A DNA stretch of 43,589 nucleotides from JBAXXL01 sp038206725 (GCA_038206725.1 JBBRAO010000028.1:1-43589), one strand, 5' to 3'; shown: positions 32,638 to 42,147, numbered from the stretch's first letter. Numbers and translations: made by a program. Notes: generated by a model from the letters alone, not told the origin.

Positions 32638-33105
32638 ATGGATAAAGTTATGAATAAAAAGGAATTAATCGTTTCAGCAATTCAAAATGGAACAGTAATT
32701 GACCACATCCAAGCTGATAAACTTTTTCAAGTTATTAAAATACTGAACCTTGATATTTGTTCAAATCAAATATTATTCGGTACTAATTTGATAAGTAAAA
32801 AGCTAAACAGAAAAGCCATTATCAAAATTCAAGGTAAGTTTTTTGAGAGAGATGAAATCAGTAAAATATCTATTGTATCTCCTTACGCTACATTAATCAC
32901 CATTCAGGATTATATCGTTACCGAGAAATATAATTTATCTTTACCGGACAAAATCGAAGGAATCGTTAAGTGCTTCAATCCAAAATGTATCACAAACCAC
33001 GAATTGGTTTTGCAAAAATTCAATGTTTTGGATAAAGATAATATAAAATTGTACTGCCATTATTGCCAAAAAATAACCAAACAAGAAACGCTTAATTTTA
33101 TATAG
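32638..33105 (+). CDS. pyrI: Aspartate carbamoyltransferase regulatory subunit
   Basis: PyrI binds nucleotide effectors and joins PyrB trimers into the allosteric holoenzyme. The N-terminal allosteric domain covers about 1-100. The zinc domain has four cysteines in the family spacing: Cys112 and Cys117 (CFNPKC), Cys140 and Cys143 (CHYC). The start directly follows the pyrB stop; Met5 is a possible alternative start. Having PyrI implies CTP/ATP-regulated pyrimidine synthesis of the enteric type, less common in Bacteroidota than bare PyrB. Confidence 0.93.
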   Translation: MDKVMNKKELIVSAIQNGTVIDHIQADKLFQVIKILNLDICSNQILFGTNLISKKLNRKAIIKIQGKFFERDEISKISIVSPYATLITIQDYIVTEKYNLSLPDKIEGIVKCFNPKCITNHELVLQKFNVLDKDNIKLYCHYCQKITKQETLNFI

Positions 33106-33112
33106 AAAGAGT

Positions 33113-33150
33113 AAACCTTCCGAATGTTTCAAACAATCGGAAGGTTTTGC
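33113..33150 (+). terminator. Terminator of pyrBI
   Basis: AAACCTTCCGA and TCGGAAGGTTT pair around a loop that itself can form TGTTT/AAACA, followed by a short T-run. Confidence 0.85.
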
Positions 33151-33221
33151 TTATTTGCTAGGAAAGCCATAAATTGCTGATAAATAAACTCTGTCAATAT
33201 TTATTGAAATCGATAATTAAT

Positions 33222-33256
33222 AGATGTCCAACACTTTAAAAGTTTTGGACATCTTT
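33222..33256. terminator. Repeated terminator-like hairpin, copy 1
   Basis: AGATGTCCAACACTT and AAGTTTTGGACATCT pair with one mismatch around TAA, followed by TTTA. A second copy, differing at few positions, lies at 42148-42186. It sits between the pyrBI terminator and the synthetase-like fragment. Confidence 0.7.
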
Positions 33257-33366
33257 ACTTTAAGTAAAACAAGTTGTATCTTAAATTCTTTTGCTATTAT
33301 ATATCCGTTTGCTTTTTGATTTTAGCATAAAGATATTCAGGTGCTAAATCAGCCACATTTTCATAT

Positions 33367-33537
33367 TTAAATTATATTCGCCAATTTCATAGCTCTAATC
33401 ATCCTAGTCATTCCGATTCCTCCACCGAACCTTGGAACCATATCGAGGTCTAAAAACTCACTCAGTTCGCGCATAACGTGTGCTAAACCAAATTGAGCGT
33501 AAAGTAACCCTGAATATTTCCCAACCGATACAAAATG
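33367..33537 (-). pseudogene. C-terminal fragment of a class II synthetase/AsnA-like protein
   Basis: The frame bounded by stops reads HFVSVGKYSGLLYAQFGLAH, VMRELSEFLDLDMVPRFGGG and IGMTRMIRAMKLANII, then TAA. The pattern P-R-F/Y-GGGIGxTRxIRAxK resembles motif 3 of class II aminoacyl-tRNA synthetase folds and asparagine synthetase A-like proteins. It has no start and no upstream domain, so it is a gene remnant, not an expressed protein. The dnaA terminator lies just to its right. Confidence 0.5.
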
Positions 33538-33571
33538 TCACTGTTACCTCATAATGACTAATCCCGCCCAT

Positions 33572-33604
33572 AAAAAAACGGGCTCCATTTTGAAAATGAA
33601 GCCC
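33572..33604 (-). terminator. Terminator of dnaA
   Basis: On the minus strand, GGGCTTCATTTT and AAAATGGAGCCC pair (one mismatch) and are followed by G and seven T residues, about 30 bases after the dnaA stop. Confidence 0.88.
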
Positions 33605-33634
33605 ATCAATACGATGTCAATCGTTAATCAATCA

Positions 33635-35134
33635 CTATAAATACTCTTGGCATTTATCGGTCAATACTCTACAGTCTTTCTTTACAACCGGATCGGTAAA
33701 TATATAGTTATCAATAGTTTTAATTGAATGTAAAACTGTTGAATGGTCGCGTTTGCCGAAAGCGGCGCCGATTTTCTTGAGCGAAAGCATTGTGAGTTTC
33801 TTTCCTAAAAACATCGCCATTTGTCGTGCTAATGCAATTTCGTGTTTACGGGAAAGCGATTCCATCTCATCAATATGAACCGAATAATGATTGCTTACTA
33901 ACTGCTTAATCACTTCGATAGTAAGTATCTTTTCTTCAGTACTGACATTATTGGCTCCAATAACTTCGCGCGCTAATTCTACGTTCAATTGACGGCGGTC
34001 AAAAGCGACTTTCGCCAAAATACTAATAAGTGTCCCCTCGAGCTGGCGAACGTTGTTCACGACGTTTTGTGCTATGAAATTCACTACCTCCATAGGAATC
34101 TCGATGCCTTCGTCTTTTGCTTTTTTCATAATTATAGCAACGCGAGTTTCGAACTCGGGTGGCTTAATATCGACGCATAAACCTTGTTGGAAACGCGAAA
34201 TCAGACGGTTATCTATGTCCTTCAACTCAACAGGCGACCTATCACTGGTTATGACAATCAATTTACCGGCTTGGTACAAAGCATTAAAAATATAGAAGAA
34301 ATTATCTTGAGTTTTGTCTTTACCCGCTAAAATATGGATATCGTCAATCAACAATATATCAATATTGCGGTAGAATGCCATAAACTTGCTGACTTTGTTA
34401 TCTCTAATAGAATCAATAAAATCAGTATAAAACTTTTCACTGGATAAATACAAAACTTTCAATCTTGGTTCATTTCTTTTAACAGAATTGCCAATAGCCT
34501 GTAATAAATGTGTTTTGCCTAAACCGGAATTTCCATAAATAAATAACGGGCAGTAGCGGTTGTGCAAAGGTTTTTCGGAAACAGCATAAGTAGCGCTCGA
34601 AGCTAACTGATTGCTATCGCCTATAACGAAATTATCAAATTGATAACGCGTATTTAATGTTTCCGGAAACTCGTCCTCTACTTTTTTCTCGACATCAAAA
34701 GATAAACTTTTTTGTTGATTTTTTCCATCAACTTTGATCGTTCTCTCTTCCAAAGTATTACTGGCTTTTTCGACTACGATTTCAAAATCCAATAATGTAT
34801 TCTCACCGAAAACATTAAAAACCGTCTTTTGGAGTAGATCATAATAGTTCTCTTCTATCCATTCGAGAAAAAATTGGCTCGGGACTTTCAAGGTCAATGT
34901 ATTTCTTTCATACCTTAACGGTTTGAGAGGAATAAACCAAGTTTTGAAGGGATTTTCTGTAATATTATCACGGATAACCGATAAACACCCCGACCATTTT
35001 ATTTCGTAGTCAGGTTTGCTTTTTTCAATTTTCCTTTTACCAAAACCGTTGTGTTGCTCATTCAATGCTACGTTAGTGTCATTAACGAACAATTCAATAT
35101 TTTCATTTGTGTAACTGGTATTTTTATCAAACAC
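33635..35134 (-). CDS. dnaA: Chromosomal replication initiator DnaA
   Basis: DnaA binds DnaA boxes and melts the origin. The protein starts with GTG preceded by AAGGAG at 9 bases. An N-terminal extension of about 45 residues precedes domain I (about 48-115, WSGCLSVIRDNITENPF). Domain III has Walker A GNSGLGKTH (201-209) and the Walker B region DILLIDDIHIL. Domain IV ends with the DNA-binding signature GKRDHSTVLHSIKTI. The 499 residues are long because of the extension. dnaN and recF are not adjacent. Confidence 0.97.
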   Translation of the reverse strand: MFDKNTSYTNENIELFVNDTNVALNEQHNGFGKRKIEKSKPDYEIKWSGCLSVIRDNITENPFKTWFIPLKPLRYERNTLTLKVPSQFFLEWIEENYYDLLQKTVFNVFGENTLLDFEIVVEKASNTLEERTIKVDGKNQQKSLSFDVEKKVEDEFPETLNTRYQFDNFVIGDSNQLASSATYAVSEKPLHNRYCPLFIYGNSGLGKTHLLQAIGNSVKRNEPRLKVLYLSSEKFYTDFIDSIRDNKVSKFMAFYRNIDILLIDDIHILAGKDKTQDNFFYIFNALYQAGKLIVITSDRSPVELKDIDNRLISRFQQGLCVDIKPPEFETRVAIIMKKAKDEGIEIPMEVVNFIAQNVVNNVRQLEGTLISILAKVAFDRRQLNVELAREVIGANNVSTEEKILTIEVIKQLVSNHYSVHIDEMESLSRKHEIALARQMAMFLGKKLTMLSLKKIGAAFGKRDHSTVLHSIKTIDNYIFTDPVVKKDCRVLTDKCQEYL

Positions 35135-35615
35135 TTCAGATTGCTCCTTATAAAAAGTTCCATTTAAAATTCATACTAAAAATACCTCTTTTTGCTGTTT
35201 TTTTTTATTGAGAAAAACAATCTAGTTCCCCTTAAGTTTTGTCTTTTTTCGTTTTTAAGCTATATTTGAATATCAAAAATTCTGTACAAAAAGACAATGT
35301 TTCAATCAGTTTTCTCAATCTTTACTGGTTTAAATATTGCTATATTTTCTGTAACAAACAAATGAAAATTAAAAGTATTTTTATTGTTTTTATGAATACT
35401 TTTTCAATTCTTGTATAGTACAGAGGTTAAAAAAAAACACTATTTTAAAAAAAAATTGGTAAAAAAACTATTGTTAAGATAAATTAATAAATCCTTAATT
35501 CAATATTCACAATTACCCTATCCTAAAAATAATTTTTAAAATATTATTGAGCATTTTAAATGATTATTAAACTATTTTCGTTAATTTAGTTGATTGAAAT
35601 TTATTCGGAAAGAAA
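35135..35615. other. 481-base AT-rich stretch upstream of dnaA
   Basis: No gene is visible. It is strongly AT-rich with homopolymer A and T runs. Only one near-match to a DnaA box is seen (ATATTCACA near 35503). It holds the dnaA leader and, on the other strand, the leader of the T9SS cargo gene. It may include a DNA-unwinding element, but an origin cannot be claimed from the boxes visible. Confidence 0.35.
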
Positions 35616-38012
35616 ATGAAATTAGGTACTCTATATAAACTGTTTTTTTGCTCAATGCTATTAACTATAGCCTTTAGTTCAGTTCCTGCGTACAGCCAAT
35701 GGCAGAGAGTCAAGAACCTTCCTTATGGTTATACTGAGAATGATGTTAAAAGTTATCTTGATGTGTTTTTTCTTCCGAACGACCCCAATTATGGTTGGGT
35801 TTGTGGTTTCGGTGGTAAAATAGTAGCCACTACAAATGGTGGTGTTACTTGGACTGGAACAACTATCAATACCGCCAACCAAATGGAAAGTATTTTCTTC
35901 GTGAACAAGACTGTAGGTTTTGTTGTTGACGCTTCACAAAGTGCCATATATAAAACAACTAACGGTGGTGCAAGTTGGAAAAACATTTCTCCCGGTTTTA
36001 GAAATGGCATTTATGATCTACCGCACGAATATTGGGGGACTTATTTTTATAATGCCAACTTAGGAGTTATAATGGGTGGTGGATCCTGTCAGGGAGGATA
36101 TTGCCGATTCTACAGAACTACAGACGGTGGTGCGACTTGGGATATGACCGAAAATGCCTCTTTTGGACGACCAACTAAGCCCTGTGATGCTATTTTATTG
36201 GATGCCAATGGAAGTGGTTACGCCGTATCGAGCGGTTTACTTTGGGAAACCAACGATGCATTAAATTGGAGAGTAATTGACCAAACAGGAGCTTTGGATT
36301 GGCACGAAGAAATAACTTATGAACAGGGGAGTTTTTTGGTACCCGTTTCCGAAGGTTGTCAAGGTTCAGAAGTAAATGGTTATGGAGGTATGAGGTTCCG
36401 TGAGGCAGGCTCTAATTATTGGAGAAATTACAATACCGGTGTGCCAATGTTCGGCACTTGTTTATTAAGCAAAAAGATTGGTTGGGCTGTTGGCTATAAA
36501 AGGTCTGTATATTATACTTCCGATGCCGGAAAAAATTGGGAATTACGAAATTGCGGTGTCTTGGAGGGAGCAAATTTAGATGATATTTACTTCGCTAACG
36601 ATACCACCGGTTGGCTAGTTGGTCAAGGGATATATAGATGGGTTCCTGTGGACACCACAAAACCTGAATTGGTTTTCCCAAATCCGGTTTGTCCTGACGA
36701 AAAGGCATATATAAAATTTAAAAATGCCGGTGATTATGAAAAACTGGATTGGTATATAAACGGAAAATTCTTTACTTCCTTTTACGACTCGATTGCGGTT
36801 ACTCCCGGTCAATATGTTACGGTAGTTTATGAAGATTGGGATAAACCTAGTTGTGGTGAAATTGATTCAATATTGATTAAGGAGTATCCGAGGAGCAAGC
36901 TTTCTATTTTGAACGCCGATAGTTTAAATCTATGCACCAACGATTCATTAACGTTAGTTTGCGAACAAACATTCCCTAAGTATTTTTGGTCAACAGGTGA
37001 TACTACTAAAACAACAACTGTTCATTCTGCCGGCGTATATACCGTTATGGTTACTGACACTAACGGATGTCAATATGCCGAAAGTGCTGAAGTCAAATCC
37101 GTAGGCAATCCAACGGGAAATATACAGATTCAGGGTCAAAACAGTATTTGTGTTAATGATTCACTCGTTTTAAAACTTCTGGGAAATTATACAGAATGTA
37201 AATGGTATAAAGACGAACAAATAGATGCAAATTACATATCCGATAAAAAAGAGATAAGAGTTGGCAGTCAAGGTTACTATTTCGCTGTTATTAAGAGTAA
37301 ATGGGGTTGTGAAAATACTTCCGATACAGTATTTGTCGAAGTAAGATTGGATTCTAATCGCTTTGAATACAAATTTTCTGCAAGTGATTTAATTGAAAAA
37401 TTCGATCACAGCAAATATCCTGAATTGGTTTGCCGTGACTTAACTATTCATAATATTACAGATAATTACGAAGAACTTTCCACAGCATACTTCAAAAAGA
37501 ATATATCATTTTCGGTACCACCCGGTCAGTTACCTTATACAATTGAACCTTATGGAAAGTTTAACCTGCGGGTTTGCTATACATCGTATAATTTTCCTCT
37601 CGAACGTGATACCCTTTTAGTATTTGACCACTGTTTAAATCATACTGTTCCAATGGCGGCTGAAGTAACAGCCGACCCAAACACCGGTCAATCTAACTGT
37701 GAAATTTATATAGAGTCTTCACCTAAAGATATTGACAAGAGCTTTGTAGCATTTTTCGACAGGCCCTACCCAAACCCTGCGTTTCAAGATATACAAATAG
37801 ATGTAATCGGCAAAATTCAAGATGTGAATGAAGCGGATATCTCGATTTTGGATTATATGGGTAATAAAATAAGCTTTGAAAAAACAGTTTTCAGTACGAA
37901 TAACCAAAGTACGAGTATTATTTTATCACTTAAAGCAAATACAGGTACATATTTTGTAAAAATTGTGCATAGCGGACAAATAACTGTATATCCAATTGTT
38001 ATAATTAAATAA
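35616..38012 (+). CDS. Large T9SS-secreted protein with Ycf48-like repeats
   Basis: A signal peptide (about residues 1-28, ending SVPAYSQ) precedes Ycf48/BNR-like beta-propeller repeats (about 30-345; VCGFGGKIVATTNGGVTW, IYKTTNGGASWKN, FYRTTDGGATWDM). Two Ig-like domains follow (about 350-600; LTLVCEQTFPKYFWSTGDT, VLKLLGNYTECKWYKDE). The last 80 residues are a T9SS type A sorting domain (FDRPYPNPAFQDIQIDV to TVYPIVIIK). Such proteins are cell-surface or secreted; no ligand is evident. The thioredoxin-like gene starts 10 bases after its stop. Confidence 0.82.
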   Translation: MKLGTLYKLFFCSMLLTIAFSSVPAYSQWQRVKNLPYGYTENDVKSYLDVFFLPNDPNYGWVCGFGGKIVATTNGGVTWTGTTINTANQMESIFFVNKTVGFVVDASQSAIYKTTNGGASWKNISPGFRNGIYDLPHEYWGTYFYNANLGVIMGGGSCQGGYCRFYRTTDGGATWDMTENASFGRPTKPCDAILLDANGSGYAVSSGLLWETNDALNWRVIDQTGALDWHEEITYEQGSFLVPVSEGCQGSEVNGYGGMRFREAGSNYWRNYNTGVPMFGTCLLSKKIGWAVGYKRSVYYTSDAGKNWELRNCGVLEGANLDDIYFANDTTGWLVGQGIYRWVPVDTTKPELVFPNPVCPDEKAYIKFKNAGDYEKLDWYINGKFFTSFYDSIAVTPGQYVTVVYEDWDKPSCGEIDSILIKEYPRSKLSILNADSLNLCTNDSLTLVCEQTFPKYFWSTGDTTKTTTVHSAGVYTVMVTDTNGCQYAESAEVKSVGNPTGNIQIQGQNSICVNDSLVLKLLGNYTECKWYKDEQIDANYISDKKEIRVGSQGYYFAVIKSKWGCENTSDTVFVEVRLDSNRFEYKFSASDLIEKFDHSKYPELVCRDLTIHNITDNYEELSTAYFKKNISFSVPPGQLPYTIEPYGKFNLRVCYTSYNFPLERDTLLVFDHCLNHTVPMAAEVTADPNTGQSNCEIYIESSPKDIDKSFVAFFDRPYPNPAFQDIQIDVIGKIQDVNEADISILDYMGNKISFEKTVFSTNNQSTSIILSLKANTGTYFVKIVHSGQITVYPIVIIK

Positions 38013-38022
38013 ATGGTATTTT

Positions 38023-38488
38023 ATGGGATTGTTTACATCACGATTATCGAAGCTTTATCAACCAAAAACCGATTCTGAAAAATTCGTTGGTCAATTTGAT
38101 TGGGAAACTTGGAAGCAATTAACCGGCTGGTCGGATATTGATAGCGAAGATTACATTCCGGATGTTATCAGTATAGAACAATTAAAGACCAAATTAAAAA
38201 AAACCGAATATCCGGTTTATTATTTTTGTTGCAGAGTGGTGCGGAGATTCCCGTTATGCCGCTCCAATATTGATACATTTGTTTAAAATATGTGGCATAA
38301 GCGATGAGCGTTTTAGCTTAATAGGGGTGAGCCGTGATAAAATGTCTCCTGCTATTGCTTTTAGAAACAGTATAGATAGTATTCCAACACTATTAGTGTT
38401 TTTTGATGATTACGAAATCGGCAGGATAGAAGAGTATCCTGCCGTTTCCTGGGAATATGATTTAATGAAGATTCTATTGGATTTTTAA
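38023..38488 (+). pseudogene. Thioredoxin-like gene split by a frameshift
   Basis: The first part (38023-38286) reads MGLFTSRLSKLY... to TEYPVYYF and then goes out of frame. In the next frame the sequence continues FVAEWCGDSRYAAPILIHLF and joins the second part (ending 38488, IPTLLVFFDDYEIGRIEEYP). The two halves join if one T is removed from the T5 run at 38223-38227. The site WCGDS replaces the classic WCGPC, leaving one cysteine, as in many Bacteroidota thioredoxin-like proteins. It ends overlapping nadB by four bases, tail to tail. Reading error or pseudogene are both possible. Confidence 0.7.
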
Positions 38489-40029
38489 TCAACCAAATAG
38501 TGACATCCTGATTTATGCACTTTGCTTTGGCTTGCCGCCGCTGTAATAGCGATAGCCGATTGAACGCCATTTCTAAGCTCAACGGTTTCCTTCGTCAGCA
38601 TTGCTTTCTTATAAAACTCTACAATTTCATTCTGAAGATTACGCAATGTATGATTTGCTCTATCTAATCGCGCGTTTGTTCGTACTAATCCAACATAGTT
38701 CCACATAGTATATTTTATCCGCATCCAATCCTGAGCTATTAAAGCCGGGTCAACGTGTTCCCCCGATTTTATCCAAGGGTAAATTTCAGGAAAATATTGG
38801 GAATCTTCGGTTATTTTTGCGGCATCTTTACCAGCCAAATGTCCCCAAACGACACCTTCTAAAAGCGAGGTGGAAGCCAAACGATTTGCACCGTGAACAC
38901 CCGTACAAGATACTTCTCCTACAGCATACAAACGCCTGAGTGAGGTTCTTCCATCTAAATTGACGCCAACGCCGCCGCAAGAATAATGAGCCGCTGGAAC
39001 GACCGGTATCGGTTCTGCGGTTATATCAATTCCATTTTCAAGGCAGTGAGAGTATATCGTAGGGAAGCGCGATTTGAGCCAATCCGAAGGTTTGTATGAT
39101 ATATCGAGATACACAAAAGGATGCCCGGTGTCGAGCATATTCTGATATATTCCGCGAGAAACTATATCGCGCGGTGCCAAATCACCTTGCGGATGATAAT
39201 TCTTCATAAACGGTTTGCCGCGATGGTCAATTAATTTGCCGCCTTCGCCACGTACTGCTTCTGAAATCAAAAACCTATCGTTTGCAGTATAAAACGCCGT
39301 AGGATGAAATTGGATGAACTGTAAATTAAAACAACGTGCGCCAGCTCTCCATGCTATAGAAAGACCATCGCCGGTAGCATCAACCGGATTGGTAGTATGA
39401 ACATATACTTGCCCCAATCCTCCTGCCGCTAAAATTGTGTTTGCCGCGTACATAGGGAAGACTTCTTCGGAATCAAGCGAAAGAATCCAAGAACCGAAAC
39501 AAGCCGGTTTTTTATATATGTCTAATGTATTGGTCGAATGGTGAGCTAAGGTTAGTAAATCCACCGCCATATGCCTTGTCATCACCTTGATGTTTGGATG
39601 ATTAATGACTTCTTCGGCTAAGGATTCCATTATTGATTTGCCGGTTTTATCCTTACAATGGATTATACGGGCTTGGTTATGCGCGCCTTCGGCTGTTAAA
39701 TCCAATTCACCTTCATCATTGCGATCGAATTCTGTATTACACCTGTCAATTAAGTATTTATCAACTAAATCGGCGCCCATTTCACAAAGTTGAACAACTG
39801 CCGATTCTTGACAATGGCCGTCACCGGCAATCATAATGTCATTCATTAACTCTTTTGGACTGTCGTGAAGTCCTTTATAAATAATTCCACCTTGAGCATA
39901 AGGTGAACTTCCGCTTAATAAGGTATCCGCTTTTGTTATAATTGTTACTTCACAACCTTCATCCGCGGCGGATAGAGCGGCAACACATCCGGCAATACCG
40001 GAACCAATGACTAATATATCTGTTTTCAT
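38485..40029 (-). CDS. nadB: L-aspartate oxidase
   Basis: NadB oxidises L-aspartate to iminoaspartate, the first step of NAD synthesis from aspartate. The FAD-binding motif GSGIAGCVAALSAADEG is at residues 7-23. Other signatures are GSSPYAQGGI (about 41-50), ILAAGGLGQVY (about 199-209) and HYSCGGVGVNLDG (about 345-357). The 514 residues are normal. nadA and nadC are not adjacent. It converges on the thioredoxin-like gene with a four-base overlap. Confidence 0.95.
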   Translation of the reverse strand: MKTDILVIGSGIAGCVAALSAADEGCEVTIITKADTLLSGSSPYAQGGIIYKGLHDSPKELMNDIMIAGDGHCQESAVVQLCEMGADLVDKYLIDRCNTEFDRNDEGELDLTAEGAHNQARIIHCKDKTGKSIMESLAEEVINHPNIKVMTRHMAVDLLTLAHHSTNTLDIYKKPACFGSWILSLDSEEVFPMYAANTILAAGGLGQVYVHTTNPVDATGDGLSIAWRAGARCFNLQFIQFHPTAFYTANDRFLISEAVRGEGGKLIDHRGKPFMKNYHPQGDLAPRDIVSRGIYQNMLDTGHPFVYLDISYKPSDWLKSRFPTIYSHCLENGIDITAEPIPVVPAAHYSCGGVGVNLDGRTSLRRLYAVGEVSCTGVHGANRLASTSLLEGVVWGHLAGKDAAKITEDSQYFPEIYPWIKSGEHVDPALIAQDWMRIKYTMWNYVGLVRTNARLDRANHTLRNLQNEIVEFYKKAMLTKETVELRNGVQSAIAITAAASQSKVHKSGCHYLVD

Positions 40030-40117
40030 TATTTTCTATTTTGTAATTAATATCAATTCAAACTTAAGAAAAAACTATATAAAATGTCCAATATTGTAAT
40101 ATTCCTCAATATTTTAG

Positions 40118-40125
40118 TAAATTTG
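40118..40125 (+). promoter_or_regulatory. Bacteroidota -7 element for yicC
   Basis: TAAATTTG matches TAnnTTTG, 31 bases before the yicC ATG. A weak TATTG lies about 21 bases upstream as a possible -33 element. Confidence 0.5.
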
Positions 40126-40156
40126 TATTATATATATTACAAAAAATGGTAAAGTA

Positions 40157-41032
40157 ATGATAAAAAGTATGACTGGTTTCGCAAAAGCGGAAGCCACAGA
40201 AAATGGATTAACAGTAAATGTCGAAATAAAAAGCCTTAACGGCAGATTTTTAGAAATTAATTGCAAAATGCCTCGCAATCTGAATCATCGTGAAAGAGAA
40301 CTTCGCGAATTAGTTCGTAATTATATGGATCGCGGTACTGTCAGCGTTTTTGTTAATGTTGATAATAGCGACGGCTCCAAAAAACTAATGTTTAACGAAA
40401 ATGCGGCGATTTTGTGTTTCGAATCTCTGAATAATCTTCGTGAAAAACTAAAAATGCGTGAAACTGTAAAATTAGAACACGTTCTAAAGTTGTCTGATAA
40501 TTTCATAGTACAAGAGCAAAATGATGATGAGAAACAGCTAATGTACTTAATTAACAAAGGAATGCGCAACGCGTTGAAAGCTTTAGACGAAATGCGTATG
40601 AAGGAAGGTCAACAAATCGCTAAAGATATTAAAATGCGTATGGGCGAAATTGAAATTCTGATGAATCAGGTAGAAGAAATATCTTTGAATCGGGTTCCTG
40701 ACGAAAGACAAAGATTGCGTGAACGTATTGCAATGCTATTTGAAAGCGATGAGATTGATGAGCAAAGATTGCAAACCGAAATGGTATTGCTTGCCGACAA
40801 ATTAGACGTTACTGAAGAAGTTACTCGGATGAGATCGCATATAATTTTCTTTAACGAAATCTTTAGAGCTAAAGAATCGTCGGGTAGAAAATTGAATTTC
40901 CTTTTACAGGAAATGAATAGGGAAGTCAATACTGTTGGATCGAAGATAATGGATGCAACCGCCGCGAAAATCGTTGTAGCTATGAAAGAAGAGTTGGAAA
41001 AGATTCGCGAACAAGTTCAAAATATCGAATAA
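40157..41032 (+). CDS. yicC: YicC-family endoribonuclease
   Basis: The family (YicC/YloC) has endoribonuclease activity and in E. coli affects small-RNA turnover. The N-terminal signature MIKSMTGFAKAEA and EIKSLNGRFLEINCKMP is exact, and the C-terminal DUF1732 block RKLNFLLQEMNREVNTVGSK and DATAAKIVVAMKEELEKIRE is present. The 291 residues are normal. In many genomes gmk follows yicC; here a PGI/PMI gene follows after 33 bases, probably in one transcript. Confidence 0.93.
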   Translation: MIKSMTGFAKAEATENGLTVNVEIKSLNGRFLEINCKMPRNLNHRERELRELVRNYMDRGTVSVFVNVDNSDGSKKLMFNENAAILCFESLNNLREKLKMRETVKLEHVLKLSDNFIVQEQNDDEKQLMYLINKGMRNALKALDEMRMKEGQQIAKDIKMRMGEIEILMNQVEEISLNRVPDERQRLRERIAMLFESDEIDEQRLQTEMVLLADKLDVTEEVTRMRSHIIFFNEIFRAKESSGRKLNFLLQEMNREVNTVGSKIMDATAAKIVVAMKEELEKIREQVQNIE

Positions 41033-41065
41033 AATCATCAATATATATATAAATGGAGTAAATAT

Positions 41066-42130
41066 ATGAATGACTTGCTGAAATCCGATAAAAACAATAT
41101 GTTTTCGATTCTTAAAGATTATCCGAATGATATCGCAAAGGCTCGGAAAATGTACGACAATCCTGAGATTGGCGATATTAAAAATTTTCAAAGCATCGTA
41201 ATTTGTGGTATGGGCGGTTCGGCTATTGCCGGTGAAATAACCGGTTCGCTGATAAACTATTACACTGAAAATACGCCAAATCAACCGACGGTTTTTATTA
41301 ACCGCGAATATACCTTGCCGCACTTTGTAAACGAAAATACATTAGTGATTTTAAGTTCATATTCAGGAAACACAGAAGAAACCTTATTTTCAGCTTTAGA
41401 GGCGGTACAATTAACAAAAAAAATAATCTGCATCACAACCGGCGGCGAGCTGGGCAGTTTTGCGAAAAAAAATAATTTGCCTATTATTGAATTGCCTGTT
41501 GGATTCCAACCTCGCTGTGCCTTGGTTTATGCGTTAATCGCACTTTTGAATATAATCGCAAAATTGGGTATATCCCTTCAAAAAGTCGCGCTTGATAAAT
41601 ATTTGGACAAAATTGAAAAGAACGCACTCGCGAAAATGCCGGTTTATGCCGATATAAATGATGGCAATGTCGCTTTGCAAATCGCTCACAAACTTCAAAA
41701 TAAAATTCCGGTATTTTATTCGGAAGGTAAGTTCTTAGGAGCTATTTCTCTGCGTTGGCGTCAGCAAATCCACGAAAACGCGAAGCAAATTTGTTTCGGT
41801 AATACTCTACCCGAAATGAATCATAACGAGATAAATGGCTGGAATTTTCCAAAACAGTTAATAGCGCAAAGCCAAGTGGTTTTTCTGCGCGACGAGCATA
41901 TCGAAAACGCCCGTATGGCTCTTCGCTTTACAGCATTAACAAAAATTCTGACTGATGAACATATCGAATTGATTCAAATTGTTTCCGAAGGCGATTCGCT
42001 TTTAGAGCGTCTATTTGATCTAATTTATCTTGGTGATTGGGTAAGCTATTATCTGGCAATGCTCAACGAAACCGACCCAACGGACATTCCGTTTATTATG
42101 TACCTGAAGGATTATTTAGGAAAGAATTAA
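41066..42130 (+). CDS. Bifunctional phosphoglucose/phosphomannose isomerase
   Basis: The protein has the SIS-domain plan of bifunctional PGI/PMI enzymes: VICGMGGSAIAGEITGSLI (about 47-65), LSSYSGNTEETLFSALEA (about 95-112) and the C-terminal NHNEINGW and DYLGKN end. It would interconvert fructose-6-phosphate with glucose-6-phosphate and mannose-6-phosphate, linking central metabolism and sugar nucleotide supply. The 354 residues match the family. GGAG lies before the ATG. A terminator-like hairpin follows. Confidence 0.9.
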   Translation: MNDLLKSDKNNMFSILKDYPNDIAKARKMYDNPEIGDIKNFQSIVICGMGGSAIAGEITGSLINYYTENTPNQPTVFINREYTLPHFVNENTLVILSSYSGNTEETLFSALEAVQLTKKIICITTGGELGSFAKKNNLPIIELPVGFQPRCALVYALIALLNIIAKLGISLQKVALDKYLDKIEKNALAKMPVYADINDGNVALQIAHKLQNKIPVFYSEGKFLGAISLRWRQQIHENAKQICFGNTLPEMNHNEINGWNFPKQLIAQSQVVFLRDEHIENARMALRFTALTKILTDEHIELIQIVSEGDSLLERLFDLIYLGDWVSYYLAMLNETDPTDIPFIMYLKDYLGKN

Positions 42131-42147
42131 AATTATTAAAAATAAGC

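Noticed and set aside
35135..35615. Replication origin upstream of dnaA
   Set aside because: Only a single near-match DnaA box was found and there is no box cluster, so calling an origin would be unsupported.
40904..41323. A 139-residue minus-strand open frame across the yicC/PGI junction
   Set aside because: It lies opposite two well-supported genes and has the biased composition of an antisense shadow.
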